64,000 bases of DNA from Streptomyces sp. NBC_01264. Lineage in GTDB: Bacteria > Actinomycetota > Actinomycetes > Streptomycetales > Streptomycetaceae. The DNA lies in NCBI RefSeq assembly GCF_026340675.1, contig NZ_JAPEOX010000001.1, positions 1,240,001 to 1,304,000 on the forward strand, read 5' to 3'. Position numbers and translations under genes: made by a program. The notes under the pieces are model-generated. The model saw only the letters and a program-made list of their open reading frames with translations, ran no database searches and had not been told where the DNA came from. Shown here in pieces: positions 1 to 7,368 of this stretch (the first letter of the stretch is position 1; each line of letters begins with the position of its first letter).

Positions 1-251
1 GTGAAGAAGTCCGCGCGCCCGCCTGGCCCAACGTGGAAATCGTCCTTGGTGACACGATAGAAATCCGCAGCTGTCGTCAGGAGACACAGCCGAATGGCGT
101 CGACGACGGCCGTCTTCCCGGCGTCGTTCTCGCCCAGAAGAACGGTTACACCGGGTGTCAGCTCCAGTTCGAGCGCATCTCCCGGTTCCTCGGGCGATCT
201 CCGGGCACCGAAGACACGGAAGTTCTCAGCCGTCAGCGTGGCAAGATACAC
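1..251 (-). CDS. OLD-family-like AAA ATPase/nuclease, N-terminal part (runs off the window)
   Basis: This minus-strand reading frame is open from a GTG at 251 down to the window edge, giving about 83 residues. It begins with the beta strand and ENFRVFG segment typical of RecF/OLD/SMC-type ATPases and carries a Walker A of the GENDAGKT type at residues 40-47, followed by VDAIRLCL. OLD-family proteins couple such an ATPase to a C-terminal TOPRIM nuclease. That half lies outside the window, so nuclease activity is inferred. A G-rich stretch (GGTGGGGG) lies just upstream of the GTG. The base composition is visibly less GC-rich than the genes further right, which suggests acquired DNA. It could also be a RecF-like or other orphan AAA protein. 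Confidence 0.7.
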   Translation of the reverse strand, partial: MYLATLTAENFRVFGARRSPEEPGDALELELTPGVTVLLGENDAGKTAVVDAIRLCLLTTAADFYRVTKDDFHVGPGGRADFF

Positions 252-783
252 GGCACCCCCACCGAAGGACCGGCGTCCCAGGTGGGCGCAGGCGCATCCC
301 CCGCGCCACACTCCCCAGTTGTGCGCGGCTATTCGGGAAATCGTACGCCTCGAACCAGCCTCCTCGAGCGGATATCCGACCCACGGGCCAGCAGCGCCAC
401 ACATGAGGGATCGCGACCTTCGACCGACCTTGGCGCATCCATCGGAACCGGTTTGTCGCAGATGTCGGATTTCAACGCGGCGTAGTCAGCACCAAGTCAG
501 CACGGGACAGGTTGCCAGGGGTGCTGACATGGGGTTTCAGGTCAGCACCAAGTCAGCACGGGAGTCAGCACCGCATCCCCAAATCAGGCGCAACTCTGCA
601 ATTCCGGCGGAGGCTTCCCGCCTTCTTCCGGAGGGATCCGAGGGGATCGTTTCAGGTCGTGTGGTGGTGCGGCACACTTGAGTGGGGTTGATTGTGATGG
701 CACGCCACATATGCCGCTGACCTGCGGACTTCTACGTTGTGGCCACACCCGACGTCCCCGCAGACACCCTGGAAGTGGTTCAC
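252..783. other. Gene-free stretch between the OLD-like gene and the MHS transporter
   Basis: I see no convincing protein here; the frames present lack plausible codon bias and family motifs. The one structured element is the GTCAGCAC cluster at 485-571, annotated separately. The segment must hold the promoters of both flanking divergent genes. I looked for a tRNA 3' end that could mark an integration site and did not find one. Confidence 0.6.
485..571. repeat. Cluster of six GTCAGCAC motifs, five direct and one inverted
   Basis: Direct copies of GTCAGCAC start at 485, 496, 541, 552 and 564, and an inverted copy (GTGCTGAC) lies at 521-528. The 23-bp block 485-507 recurs exactly at 541-563. 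Spacings of 11, 11 and 12 bp put adjacent copies on about one helical face. Such arrays are known as cooperative operator sites or as arm-type sites of tyrosine recombinases. Which of these applies cannot be told from the sequence alone. Confidence 0.75.
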
Positions 784-2172
784 ATGGCCTCCACCGCAAC
801 GGCCCCACAGGCTCCGTCCGGCATCAGACGGATCGTCGCCGCCAGTCTCATCGGGACCACCATCGAGTGGTACGACTTCTTCCTCTACGGGACCGCCGCC
901 GCCCTCGTCTTCAACAAGCTGTTCTTCCCCACCGCCGATCCCCTCACGGGCACGCTGATCGCCTTCCTCACCTACGCCATCGGGTTCCTCGCCCGGCCCT
1001 TGGGCGGGGTCGTCTTCGGGCATTTCGGGGACAAGGTCGGGCGCAAGAAGCTGCTCGTGCTGAGTCTGCTCATGATGGGCGGGGCGACCTTCGCGATGGG
1101 GCTGCTGCCCACGCACGCCAGCATCGGGGTCGGAGCGCCGATCCTGCTGACCGCGCTGCGTCTGGTGCAGGGGTTCGCGCTGGGCGGCGAGTGGGGTGGG
1201 GCCGTGCTGATCGTGTCCGAGCACGGTGGGGCCGAGCACCGCGGGTTCTGGGCCTCCTGGCCGCAGTCCGGGGCTCCCGGGGGGAATCTGCTCGCCACCG
1301 GGGTGCTGGCGCTGCTCGCCGCCGTGCAGTCCGACGCGGCGTTCCTTTCCTGGGGGTGGCGGATCCCGTTCCTGCTTTCCGGGGTCCTCGTGGTGGTCGG
1401 GCTGTGGATCCGCCTCTCCGTGTCCGAGTCGCCCGTCTTCCTCGCGGCGCAGGCCGCCGCCGCGGCCGCGGGGCCGGCCGAGCAGGAGAAGGCGCCCGTG
1501 GTCCAGGTGTTCCGCAAGGACTGGCGGCAGGTGCTGACCGCCATCGGCACCCGCTTCGGCGAGAACATCTCGTACTACGTCCTCACCTCCTTCCTCCTCG
1601 TCTACGTCACCACCCACCTCGGGCTCCCCAAGACGACCGCGCTCAACGCGCTCCTGATCGGCTCGGCCGTCCACTTCCTGACCATCCCGGCCTGGGGCGC
1701 GCTGTCGGACCGGATCGGCCGCCGGCCGGTGACGCTGATCGGTTCGGTGGGCATGGCGGCGTGGGCGTTCGCGTTCTTCGCGCTGGTGGACTCCAAGTCG
1801 TTCACCGTCATCACCCTCGCGGTCACCACCGGGCTGCTGCTGCACGGGGCCATGTACGGGCCGCAGGCCGCCTTCATCTCGGAGATGTTCGACACCAGGG
1901 TCCGCTACTCGGGCGCCTCGATGGGCTCCCAGCTCGCCTCGATCGTCGCGGGGGCCCTGGCCCCGATCATCGCGGTCGAGCTCCTGAAGGACTACGGATC
2001 CTCCGTACCGGTCTCCGTGTACCTGTCGGCGGCCGCCCTCGTCACCACCCTCACCGTCCTCCTCGCCCGCGAGACCCGGGGCCGCGACCTCTCCGTCCCG
2101 AAGTCAGGGGCGGGGGTAGGGGCACCGGCCGGGGGGAGCGGGTACGCCGCCGCGGTCTCCGATCACGTCTGA
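784..2172 (+). CDS. MHS-family MFS transporter (metabolite:H+ symporter)
   Basis: This is a 462-residue, twelve-segment inner-membrane symporter of the ProP/ShiA type, which imports small organic acids or osmolytes with protons. The N-terminal IGTTIEWYDFFLYG motif is diagnostic of the metabolite:H+ symporter subfamily. MFS loop motifs follow in both halves (GDKVGRKK after TM2, SDRIGRRP after TM8), and ESPVF lies in the central loop. The ATG at 784 is chosen because GGAAG sits about 8 bases upstream; a GTG at 739 is in frame but has no evident ribosome site. The GAF/PucR regulator gene starts 91 bp downstream and may respond to the same substrate. The substrate is unknown. Confidence 0.9.
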   Translation: MASTATAPQAPSGIRRIVAASLIGTTIEWYDFFLYGTAAALVFNKLFFPTADPLTGTLIAFLTYAIGFLARPLGGVVFGHFGDKVGRKKLLVLSLLMMGGATFAMGLLPTHASIGVGAPILLTALRLVQGFALGGEWGGAVLIVSEHGGAEHRGFWASWPQSGAPGGNLLATGVLALLAAVQSDAAFLSWGWRIPFLLSGVLVVVGLWIRLSVSESPVFLAAQAAAAAAGPAEQEKAPVVQVFRKDWRQVLTAIGTRFGENISYYVLTSFLLVYVTTHLGLPKTTALNALLIGSAVHFLTIPAWGALSDRIGRRPVTLIGSVGMAAWAFAFFALVDSKSFTVITLAVTTGLLLHGAMYGPQAAFISEMFDTRVRYSGASMGSQLASIVAGALAPIIAVELLKDYGSSVPVSVYLSAAALVTTLTVLLARETRGRDLSVPKSGAGVGAPAGGSGYAAAVSDHV

Positions 2173-2263
2173 GCCCGACCGACCCACGGTCCGCCCGCCG
2201 CGACCGGTGCCTCCGGTCCGGCGGGCGGACCCGCTCGCCACCCCGCAGCGAAGGGCTGCCAGC

Positions 2264-4189
2264 ATGGCCCCCGTGAACGATCCCACCGCGCCGCCCGCCG
2301 CCGCGTTGCGGCAGCTCCTGGACCTGCTCGCCCAGGGCGCGCCCGTCGAGCACTTCGCGCGGCCCGGCGCGCAGGCCCGTACCGCCGGTGCCGGCGCCGC
2401 CGATCAGGCCCTCGTGGAAGAGGCGACCCGGGTCGCCCTCGACATCCGGCGCACGCTCGACCAGCACCGCAGGCGCGAGGCGGAACTCACCGCCCTGTTC
2501 GACACCGCCGGCGACCTCGCGGCCCTGCGGGATCTCGACGCGGTGCTACGGGCCATCGTGCGGCGGGCCCGGACCCTGCTCGGCACGGACTGCGCCTACC
2601 TCACCCTCAACGACCCCGTCGCCGGCGATACGTTCATGCGGGTCACCGACGGCTCCGCCTCCGCAGCCTTCCAGCAGTTGCGCCTCGGCATGGGCGAGGG
2701 CCTCGGCGGCCTGGTCGCGCAGACGGCCCGGCCGTACGCCAGCTCCGACTACCGCACCGACGACCGTTTCCGGCACACCAGCACCATCGACGCCGGGGTG
2801 CGCGAGGAGGGACTGCGGGGCATCCTCGGTGTGCCGCTGCGCGTCACCTCGCGGGTCATCGGGGTGCTCTACGCCGCCGACCGGTCGGTGCGCGCGTTCA
2901 CCCCCGACGCGGTCGCGCTGCTCTCCTCGCTCGCCGACCACGCCGCCGTGGCCATCGACGGGGCGCGGCTGCTGGAGGAGACCCGTACGGCGCTGGTCGA
3001 GCTGAACGCCGCCACCGAGACGGCCCGGGCCCACAGCGAGGCCGCGCGGCTGGCCACCGAGACCCACGACCGGCTCACCGATCTGGTGCTGCGCGGCGGG
3101 GACGTCACCGATGTGGCCCGGGAAGTGGCCGCGCTGCTGCGGGGCGGGCTGGTCGTGCACGATGCCGAGGGCGCCGAGCTGGCCCGGGTCGCCACCGGAC
3201 CCATCGGCGCGCCCGCCCGGGGCGTGGCGGCCTCCCGCTCCGGAGGCCGGGCCGTGCCGGTCGACGGGGTGTGGGTCTGCGCCGTCCTGGCCGGGCACGA
3301 ACTGCTGGGCAGCATCGCCCTGACGGGCCGGGCGGAGCTGTCGGACAGCGACCGGAGGCTGTTCGAACGCACCGGCCTGGTCACGGCGCTGCTCCTGCTG
3401 CTGCGCCGCTCGGTGGCCCTCACCGAGGACCGGGTGCGCGGCGAGCTCCTCAGCGACCTGCTGACCCCGCGGAGCCCGGGGCACACCCCCGACAGCGGCA
3501 GCCGGACGATCCGGGCCCGCAAGCTCGGCGTCGACCTCGCACGCCCGCACTCCCTCCTGGTGCTCCACTGCGACGCGGCGCTGCGGCCCCGGCTGTCGAC
3601 GGAGGCGGCACGCCGCGCCCGTGGCCTCGACGGCCTGGCCGGGCTGCACGAGGGCCACGTCGTGCTGCTCGCCCCGACCGATCGACCCGGGGACCTCGCG
3701 CGTTCCCTGGCCGCGGAGCTGGGGCAGGCGCTGGGGGCGCCCGTCACCGTGGGCTCGGCCGGACCGGCCGGCGACCCGGGCGGGCTGCCCGCCGTGTACG
3801 CCGAGGCCGTGCGCTGCCTACGGGCCCTGCACGCGCTGGGCCACACCGGTCACGGGGCCGCCCTGCCGGACCTGGGCTTCGTCGGCCTGCTGCTCGGGGA
3901 CCACGGTGACGTCGGCGGGTACGTCGACCGGGTGCTCGGCCCCGTCATCGACTACGACGCCCAGCGCGGCACCGAACTGGTCCGCACCCTCCAGGCCTAC
4001 TACGTCAACGGGGCGAGCCTCTCCAAGGCCAAGGAGGCCCTGCACATCCACGTGAACACCGTGGTGCAGCGACTCGACCGGATCAGCCGGCTCCTAGGCG
4101 AGGACTGGAACAGTCCGGCCCGCGCCCTGGAGCTCCAACTCGCCCTGCGCCTGCACCTCCTGGCCGGCTCCGTCCCGCCGGCGGCCTGA
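2264..4189 (+). CDS. GAF-domain PucR/CdaR-type transcriptional regulator
   Basis: This 641-residue cytosolic regulator has a short N-terminal helix region, a GAF sensor domain over about residues 65-210, a coiled linker, a degenerate middle domain, and a C-terminal PucR-type helix-turn-helix (SLSKAKEALHIHVNTVVQRL) in the last 70 residues. Proteins of this type usually activate catabolic or transport genes in response to a small ligand bound by the GAF domain. The ATG at 2264 is preferred, with AAGGG 8 bases upstream; an in-frame ATG/GTG upstream at 2207 lacks support. It follows the MHS transporter in the same direction and may control it. The ligand is unknown. Confidence 0.85.
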   Translation: MAPVNDPTAPPAAALRQLLDLLAQGAPVEHFARPGAQARTAGAGAADQALVEEATRVALDIRRTLDQHRRREAELTALFDTAGDLAALRDLDAVLRAIVRRARTLLGTDCAYLTLNDPVAGDTFMRVTDGSASAAFQQLRLGMGEGLGGLVAQTARPYASSDYRTDDRFRHTSTIDAGVREEGLRGILGVPLRVTSRVIGVLYAADRSVRAFTPDAVALLSSLADHAAVAIDGARLLEETRTALVELNAATETARAHSEAARLATETHDRLTDLVLRGGDVTDVAREVAALLRGGLVVHDAEGAELARVATGPIGAPARGVAASRSGGRAVPVDGVWVCAVLAGHELLGSIALTGRAELSDSDRRLFERTGLVTALLLLLRRSVALTEDRVRGELLSDLLTPRSPGHTPDSGSRTIRARKLGVDLARPHSLLVLHCDAALRPRLSTEAARRARGLDGLAGLHEGHVVLLAPTDRPGDLARSLAAELGQALGAPVTVGSAGPAGDPGGLPAVYAEAVRCLRALHALGHTGHGAALPDLGFVGLLLGDHGDVGGYVDRVLGPVIDYDAQRGTELVRTLQAYYVNGASLSKAKEALHIHVNTVVQRLDRISRLLGEDWNSPARALELQLALRLHLLAGSVPPAA

Positions 4190-4204
4190 TCCGGAAGGCA
4201 CGCC
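4184..4204 (+). repeat. 21-bp element spanning a stop codon, identical to 60691-60711
   Basis: The 21 bases that include the PucR-type gene's TGA recur exactly at 60691-60711 across the stop codon of an unrelated gene. The core TCCGGA is self-complementary and is flanked by GCCT and AGGC, so it can form a small hairpin. It may be a terminator or mRNA 3'-end element. Confidence 0.5.
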
Positions 4205-4253
4205 CCGCACTCCGCCTGCAGCGCGCGGTGATCCGTGGGGCAGAGTGGAGAGC

Positions 4254-4757
4254 ATGACGACGTACGAGACGATGGCGTACCACCTCGAGACCGAGCGGCT
4301 CGTACTGCGGCCGTGGGCCGAGTCGGACGCCGCCGAGTTCCGTGACCTGGTGGCTGAACGCGGCAACGGGGTGGGCACGGTTGAACACATCCGGACGGCC
4401 ATCGCGGAACTGCTCGCCACGACGCGGACCACGGGGATCGCTCTGCTGCCCATCCAGCGCCGTGAAGAAGGCGACTTCATCGGCTACTGCGGGCTGATCA
4501 TCGGCCGCTCCACCCTGGAGGAGCCGGAGATCGCCTACGAACTGTTCCAGAGCACGCACGGCCACGGCTACGCCACCGAGGCGGCCCGGGCCGTGGTCGA
4601 TGCCGCGATCGCGACCGGGAGGAAGCGGCTCTGGTCGACCGTCGGCACATGGAACACACCGTCCTTCCGTGTCCTGGAGAAGATCGGCTTCGAGCGGCAT
4701 CACGTCGCCACGGACGACCGCGGTGAGCATGCCTGGCTCACACGCGAGTTGCCGTGA
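4254..4757 (+). CDS. GNAT-family N-acetyltransferase (RimJ/RimL-like)
   Basis: This 167-residue protein resembles RimJ/RimL acetyltransferases, which transfer acetyl from acetyl-CoA to an amine such as a protein N-terminus or small molecule. It opens with LETERLVLRPW, the usual first strand of the fold. IAYELFQSTHGHGYATEAAR is the Q/RxxGxG/A-type acetyl-CoA loop, and WNTPSFRVLEKIGFERH is the closing motif (N-x-x-S-x-R-V-x-E-K-x-GF). The ATG at 4254 is chosen over a GTG at 4245, with GTGGAG just upstream as a weak ribosome site. It stands alone and converges on the response regulator gene. The substrate is unknown. Confidence 0.9.
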   Translation: MTTYETMAYHLETERLVLRPWAESDAAEFRDLVAERGNGVGTVEHIRTAIAELLATTRTTGIALLPIQRREEGDFIGYCGLIIGRSTLEEPEIAYELFQSTHGHGYATEAARAVVDAAIATGRKRLWSTVGTWNTPSFRVLEKIGFERHHVATDDRGEHAWLTRELP

Positions 4758-4793
4758 CACAAGGCGGGCCGGGTGACGCCGCGCGGAACTCCC

Positions 4794-5528
4794 CTACCCC
4801 GTCCCCGGGGTGACCAGGCCCGTCTCGTAGGCGAGCACGACCGCCTGGGCCCGGTCGCGCAGGCTCAGCTTCGCGAAGATCCGGGCCACATGGGTCTTCA
4901 CGGTGGCCTCGCTGAGCGTGAACTCCTGGGCCAGTTCGGCGTTGGAGAGGCCGTGGCCCATGAGGGTCAGCACCTCCCGCTCCCGCGGGGTGAGGGCGTC
5001 CAGGTCGGGGTGGGACACCGGAACCCCGCCACCTCGGGCGGCCGATGCCGAGGCGCAGCGCTCCACCAGTCGGCGGGTGATCGACGGGGAGAGCAGCGCG
5101 TCGCCGGTGTCGACGAGCCGGACGGCGTTGGCGAGGTGCTCGGGAGTGACGTCCTTGAGCAGGAACCCGCTGGCTCCGGCGGCGAGGGCGGCGTAGACGT
5201 ACTGGTCGAGGTCGAAGGTGGTCAGCATGATCACCCGGCATTCCGGAGCCTCTGCGATGATCTGCCGTGCGGCCTCCAGTCCGTCCAGACGGGGCATGCG
5301 TATGTCGAGCAGGACCACGTCGGGGCGCAGCCGGCGCACCTCCGAGACGGCCTCCACCCCGTCGGCCGCCACCCCCACCACGTCGATCCCCCGGGCGGTG
5401 AGGATCATGCGGAATCCGGCGCGGACGAGTTCCTGGTCGTCGGCGATGACGACTCGGGGCCCGGCTGTCGTCCGGCCCGGCCCGGCGGCACTCGGGTCCG
5501 GCCCGGCGGCCGCGGCGTGCGTGGTCAC
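4794..5528 (-). CDS. NarL/LuxR-type response regulator
   Basis: This 244-residue two-component regulator has a receiver domain at residues 25-145, with the acidic pair at 30-31, the phosphoacceptor D75 (VVLLDIRMP) and the conserved lysine in GFLLKD. A LuxR-type helix-turn-helix follows near residues 178-225 (LTPREREVLTLM, then LSEATVKTHVARI). The first 24 residues are an Ala/Pro-rich extension. It starts at a GTG overlapping the kinase stop codon by 4 bases (GTGA), so the two are translationally coupled. Its likely targets are its own promoter and the divergent ABC exporter at 6610-9677, where repeated CATCC sites lie upstream. Confidence 0.95.
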   Translation of the reverse strand: MTTHAAAAGPDPSAAGPGRTTAGPRVVIADDQELVRAGFRMILTARGIDVVGVAADGVEAVSEVRRLRPDVVLLDIRMPRLDGLEAARQIIAEAPECRVIMLTTFDLDQYVYAALAAGASGFLLKDVTPEHLANAVRLVDTGDALLSPSITRRLVERCASASAARGGGVPVSHPDLDALTPREREVLTLMGHGLSNAELAQEFTLSEATVKTHVARIFAKLSLRDRAQAVVLAYETGLVTPGTG

Positions 5529-6421
5529 GGCCGCTCCAACGGGAGGCGGGCGCGGACCCGGTAGCCGCCGCCGAGGCGGCGGCGCGCGTCGAAGTCCCCT
5601 CCGTACACGGCGACCCGCTCGCGCAGCCCGATCAGCCCGTGCCCGGCGCCGTCCGCCTTCGGGCGCGCCGCGGAGGAGGCTCCCGGGGCGGGCGTCCCCG
5701 TGGCCCCGGGTATCCGGTCCCCGGACAGCACGCTCGGTCCGCTGTTGAGCACCTCGACCCTCAGCGCCTGATCCGCGTATCTCACCGTCACCTCGGCTTT
5801 CACCCCGTCCCCGTGTTTGAGTGCGTTGGTCAGCGCCTCCTGGATGATCCGGTAGGCGGTGACGTCGATCCCGGCCGGCAGCGGCCGGGGTTCTCCGGAT
5901 ATCCGGACCTCCACCGGCAGCCCGGCGAAGGCTATCCGGTCGATGAGCGGACTCAGCCGGCTCAGGCTGGGCTGCGGCGCCAACTCCGCCGCCGGATCCC
6001 GTCTTTCACCGACTCCGCCCCCGTACGGCTCGTCCTTGCCGTCCTGCGCGGGCGCGAGCAGCCCCAGCAGGTGCCGCAGTTCGGTCATGGTCGTGCGCCC
6101 GGCCTTCTCCACGGCGGCCATCGCGGCCGCCGCCTCCACCGGCATGGTCGCCAACACCTCGCGAGCGGCCCCGGCTTGGACGATCATCAGGCTGACGTTG
6201 TGGCTGACTATGTCGTGCAGCTCCGCCGCTATCCGGGCCCGCTCCGCGTCCACCGCGGTGCGGGCCGCGGTCTCCCGCTCCCGCTCCAGCAGCCAGCCGC
6301 GCTCCTCGATCGCCGCCCGGTGCGCCGCGCGGGCCCGCAGGAGCGCCGCGGTCAGCCCGGACCCGGCCGACACCGCGCCCACCGCGGCCACCACGGCGGC
6401 GACCACGCATCCCGTCGTCAC
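5525..6421 (-). CDS. Sensor histidine kinase (HisKA_3 family)
   Basis: This short membrane kinase of about 298 residues has one N-terminal hydrophobic segment, a coiled region rich in Arg/Glu, and a HisKA_3 dimerisation domain with the phosphoacceptor His in ELHDIVSHNVSLM. A HATPase_c domain follows (ITEALTNALKHG-like N box, then a G box near GHGLIGLRERV). It phosphorylates the response regulator encoded just downstream. The GTG at 6421 is preferred because GGGGGAG sits 5 bases upstream; an in-frame ATG at 6445 adds eight Gly-rich residues. With one membrane segment and no extracytoplasmic domain, it may sense the membrane or the ABC exporter itself, as in LiaS/BceS-like systems. Confidence 0.93.
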   Translation of the reverse strand: MTTGCVVAAVVAAVGAVSAGSGLTAALLRARAAHRAAIEERGWLLERERETAARTAVDAERARIAAELHDIVSHNVSLMIVQAGAAREVLATMPVEAAAAMAAVEKAGRTTMTELRHLLGLLAPAQDGKDEPYGGGVGERRDPAAELAPQPSLSRLSPLIDRIAFAGLPVEVRISGEPRPLPAGIDVTAYRIIQEALTNALKHGDGVKAEVTVRYADQALRVEVLNSGPSVLSGDRIPGATGTPAPGASSAARPKADGAGHGLIGLRERVAVYGGDFDARRRLGGGYRVRARLPLERP

Positions 6422-6522
6422 AGCGACTCCCCCTCCCCCGGCCATGATCCTCGTCCCGCGATTCTCCTACCCGAACCCTCGCAGGCACCCCGGGTAGCCC
6501 ACATCACCCTCCAGGTTCTCCC

Positions 6523-6576
6523 CCCGCGTACATCCCCAGGATGACGTGGGCTCCCGCTTACATCCGGGGGGTGACG
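6523..6576. promoter_or_regulatory. Pair of CATCC-containing direct repeats in the kinase/ABC divergent promoter region
   Basis: Two related 24-base units lie at 6523-6546 and 6553-6576, offset by 30 bp (about three helical turns). The first holds the palindrome CATCCCCAGGATG; the second has CATCC followed by GGGTG. The position 34-87 bp upstream of the ABC ATPase ATG fits binding sites for the linked LuxR-type regulator. This is an inference from pattern and context. Confidence 0.5.
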
Positions 6577-6609
6577 CGGCACCTCGGACCGGCCTTCTAG
6601 GTTCGTGCC

Positions 6610-7368
6610 ATGACACCTCATCACGACAGCGCCGGCAGCGCCGACAGCGCCCCCCGGGTCGTCGTCCGCCTGGACCGCGTATCCAAGGAGTACGGCGACA
6701 CCCTGGCGCTCGACGCCCTGTCCCTGGAGATCCGCCGGGGCGAAGCCGTCGCCGTGATGGGCCCCTCCGGCTGCGGAAAGTCCACGCTGCTCAACATGGT
6801 GGCCGGCCTGGACCGGCCCACCGCCGGAACCATCAGCGTGAACGGCCAGGACCTCGGCGGCCTGACGGAGACCGGCCTCGCCCTCTACCGCCGCCGCGAC
6901 GTCGGCATGGTCTTCCAGTTCTTCAACCTCATCGACGACCTGCCGGCGCTCGACAACGTGGCGCTCGCCGCCCAGCTCACCGGTACCTCCGCCCGCCAGG
7001 CCCGGCGCCGCGCCCTGGAACTCCTCGACGAGCTCGGGGTCGCCGACCGCCGCAACAACTACCCCACGACGCTCAGCGGCGGCGAACGCCAACGCGTGGG
7101 CGTGGCCCGAGCATTGATGAACCGACCGGCGCTGCTCCTGGCCGACGAGCCGACCGGCGCCCTGGACAGCCGTTCCGGCGAGCAGGTGATGGACCTCCTG
7201 ATCGACCTCAACCAGATAGGCCAGACCCTGCTGATCGTCACCCACGACCCGCACCTGGCGACCCGCTGCGCGGGCCGCCTCGTCGAGATGGCCGACGGCC
7301 GCGTCGCCCGCGAACGCGCCCTGGACGGCGAGACCGTGGATGGCGGAAACCTGGAGCGTTCCGCGTGA
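6610..7368 (+). CDS. ABC transporter ATP-binding protein (MacB/LolD type)
   Basis: This 252-residue cytosolic ATPase of a FtsX-type exporter has Walker A GPSGCGKST at residues 57-65, Q-loop VFQFFNLI, signature LSGGERQR and Walker B LLLADEPTGALD, then the H-loop THD. FtsX-type systems extrude antimicrobial peptides or lipids or work as mechanotransmitters. The permease start overlaps this stop codon by 4 bases. No clear ribosome site precedes the ATG, so the mRNA may be nearly leaderless. It is divergent from the two-component pair that probably regulates it. Confidence 0.95.
   Translation: MTPHHDSAGSADSAPRVVVRLDRVSKEYGDTLALDALSLEIRRGEAVAVMGPSGCGKSTLLNMVAGLDRPTAGTISVNGQDLGGLTETGLALYRRRDVGMVFQFFNLIDDLPALDNVALAAQLTGTSARQARRRALELLDELGVADRRNNYPTTLSGGERQRVGVARALMNRPALLLADEPTGALDSRSGEQVMDLLIDLNQIGQTLLIVTHDPHLATRCAGRLVEMADGRVARERALDGETVDGGNLERSA

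Noticed and set aside
252..480. tRNA gene or attachment site next to the GTCAGCAC cluster
   Set aside because: I could not fold a cloverleaf or find a CCA-adjacent acceptor stem in this stretch.
485..571. CRISPR array
   Set aside because: The repeat units are only 8 or 23 bases with 11-33 base gaps, one is inverted, and no spacer pattern or cas gene is present.
739..783. Upstream GTG as the start of the MHS transporter
   Set aside because: No ribosome site precedes it, while GGAAG lies before the ATG at 784 and the family's N-termini align better with the shorter form. It remains possible.
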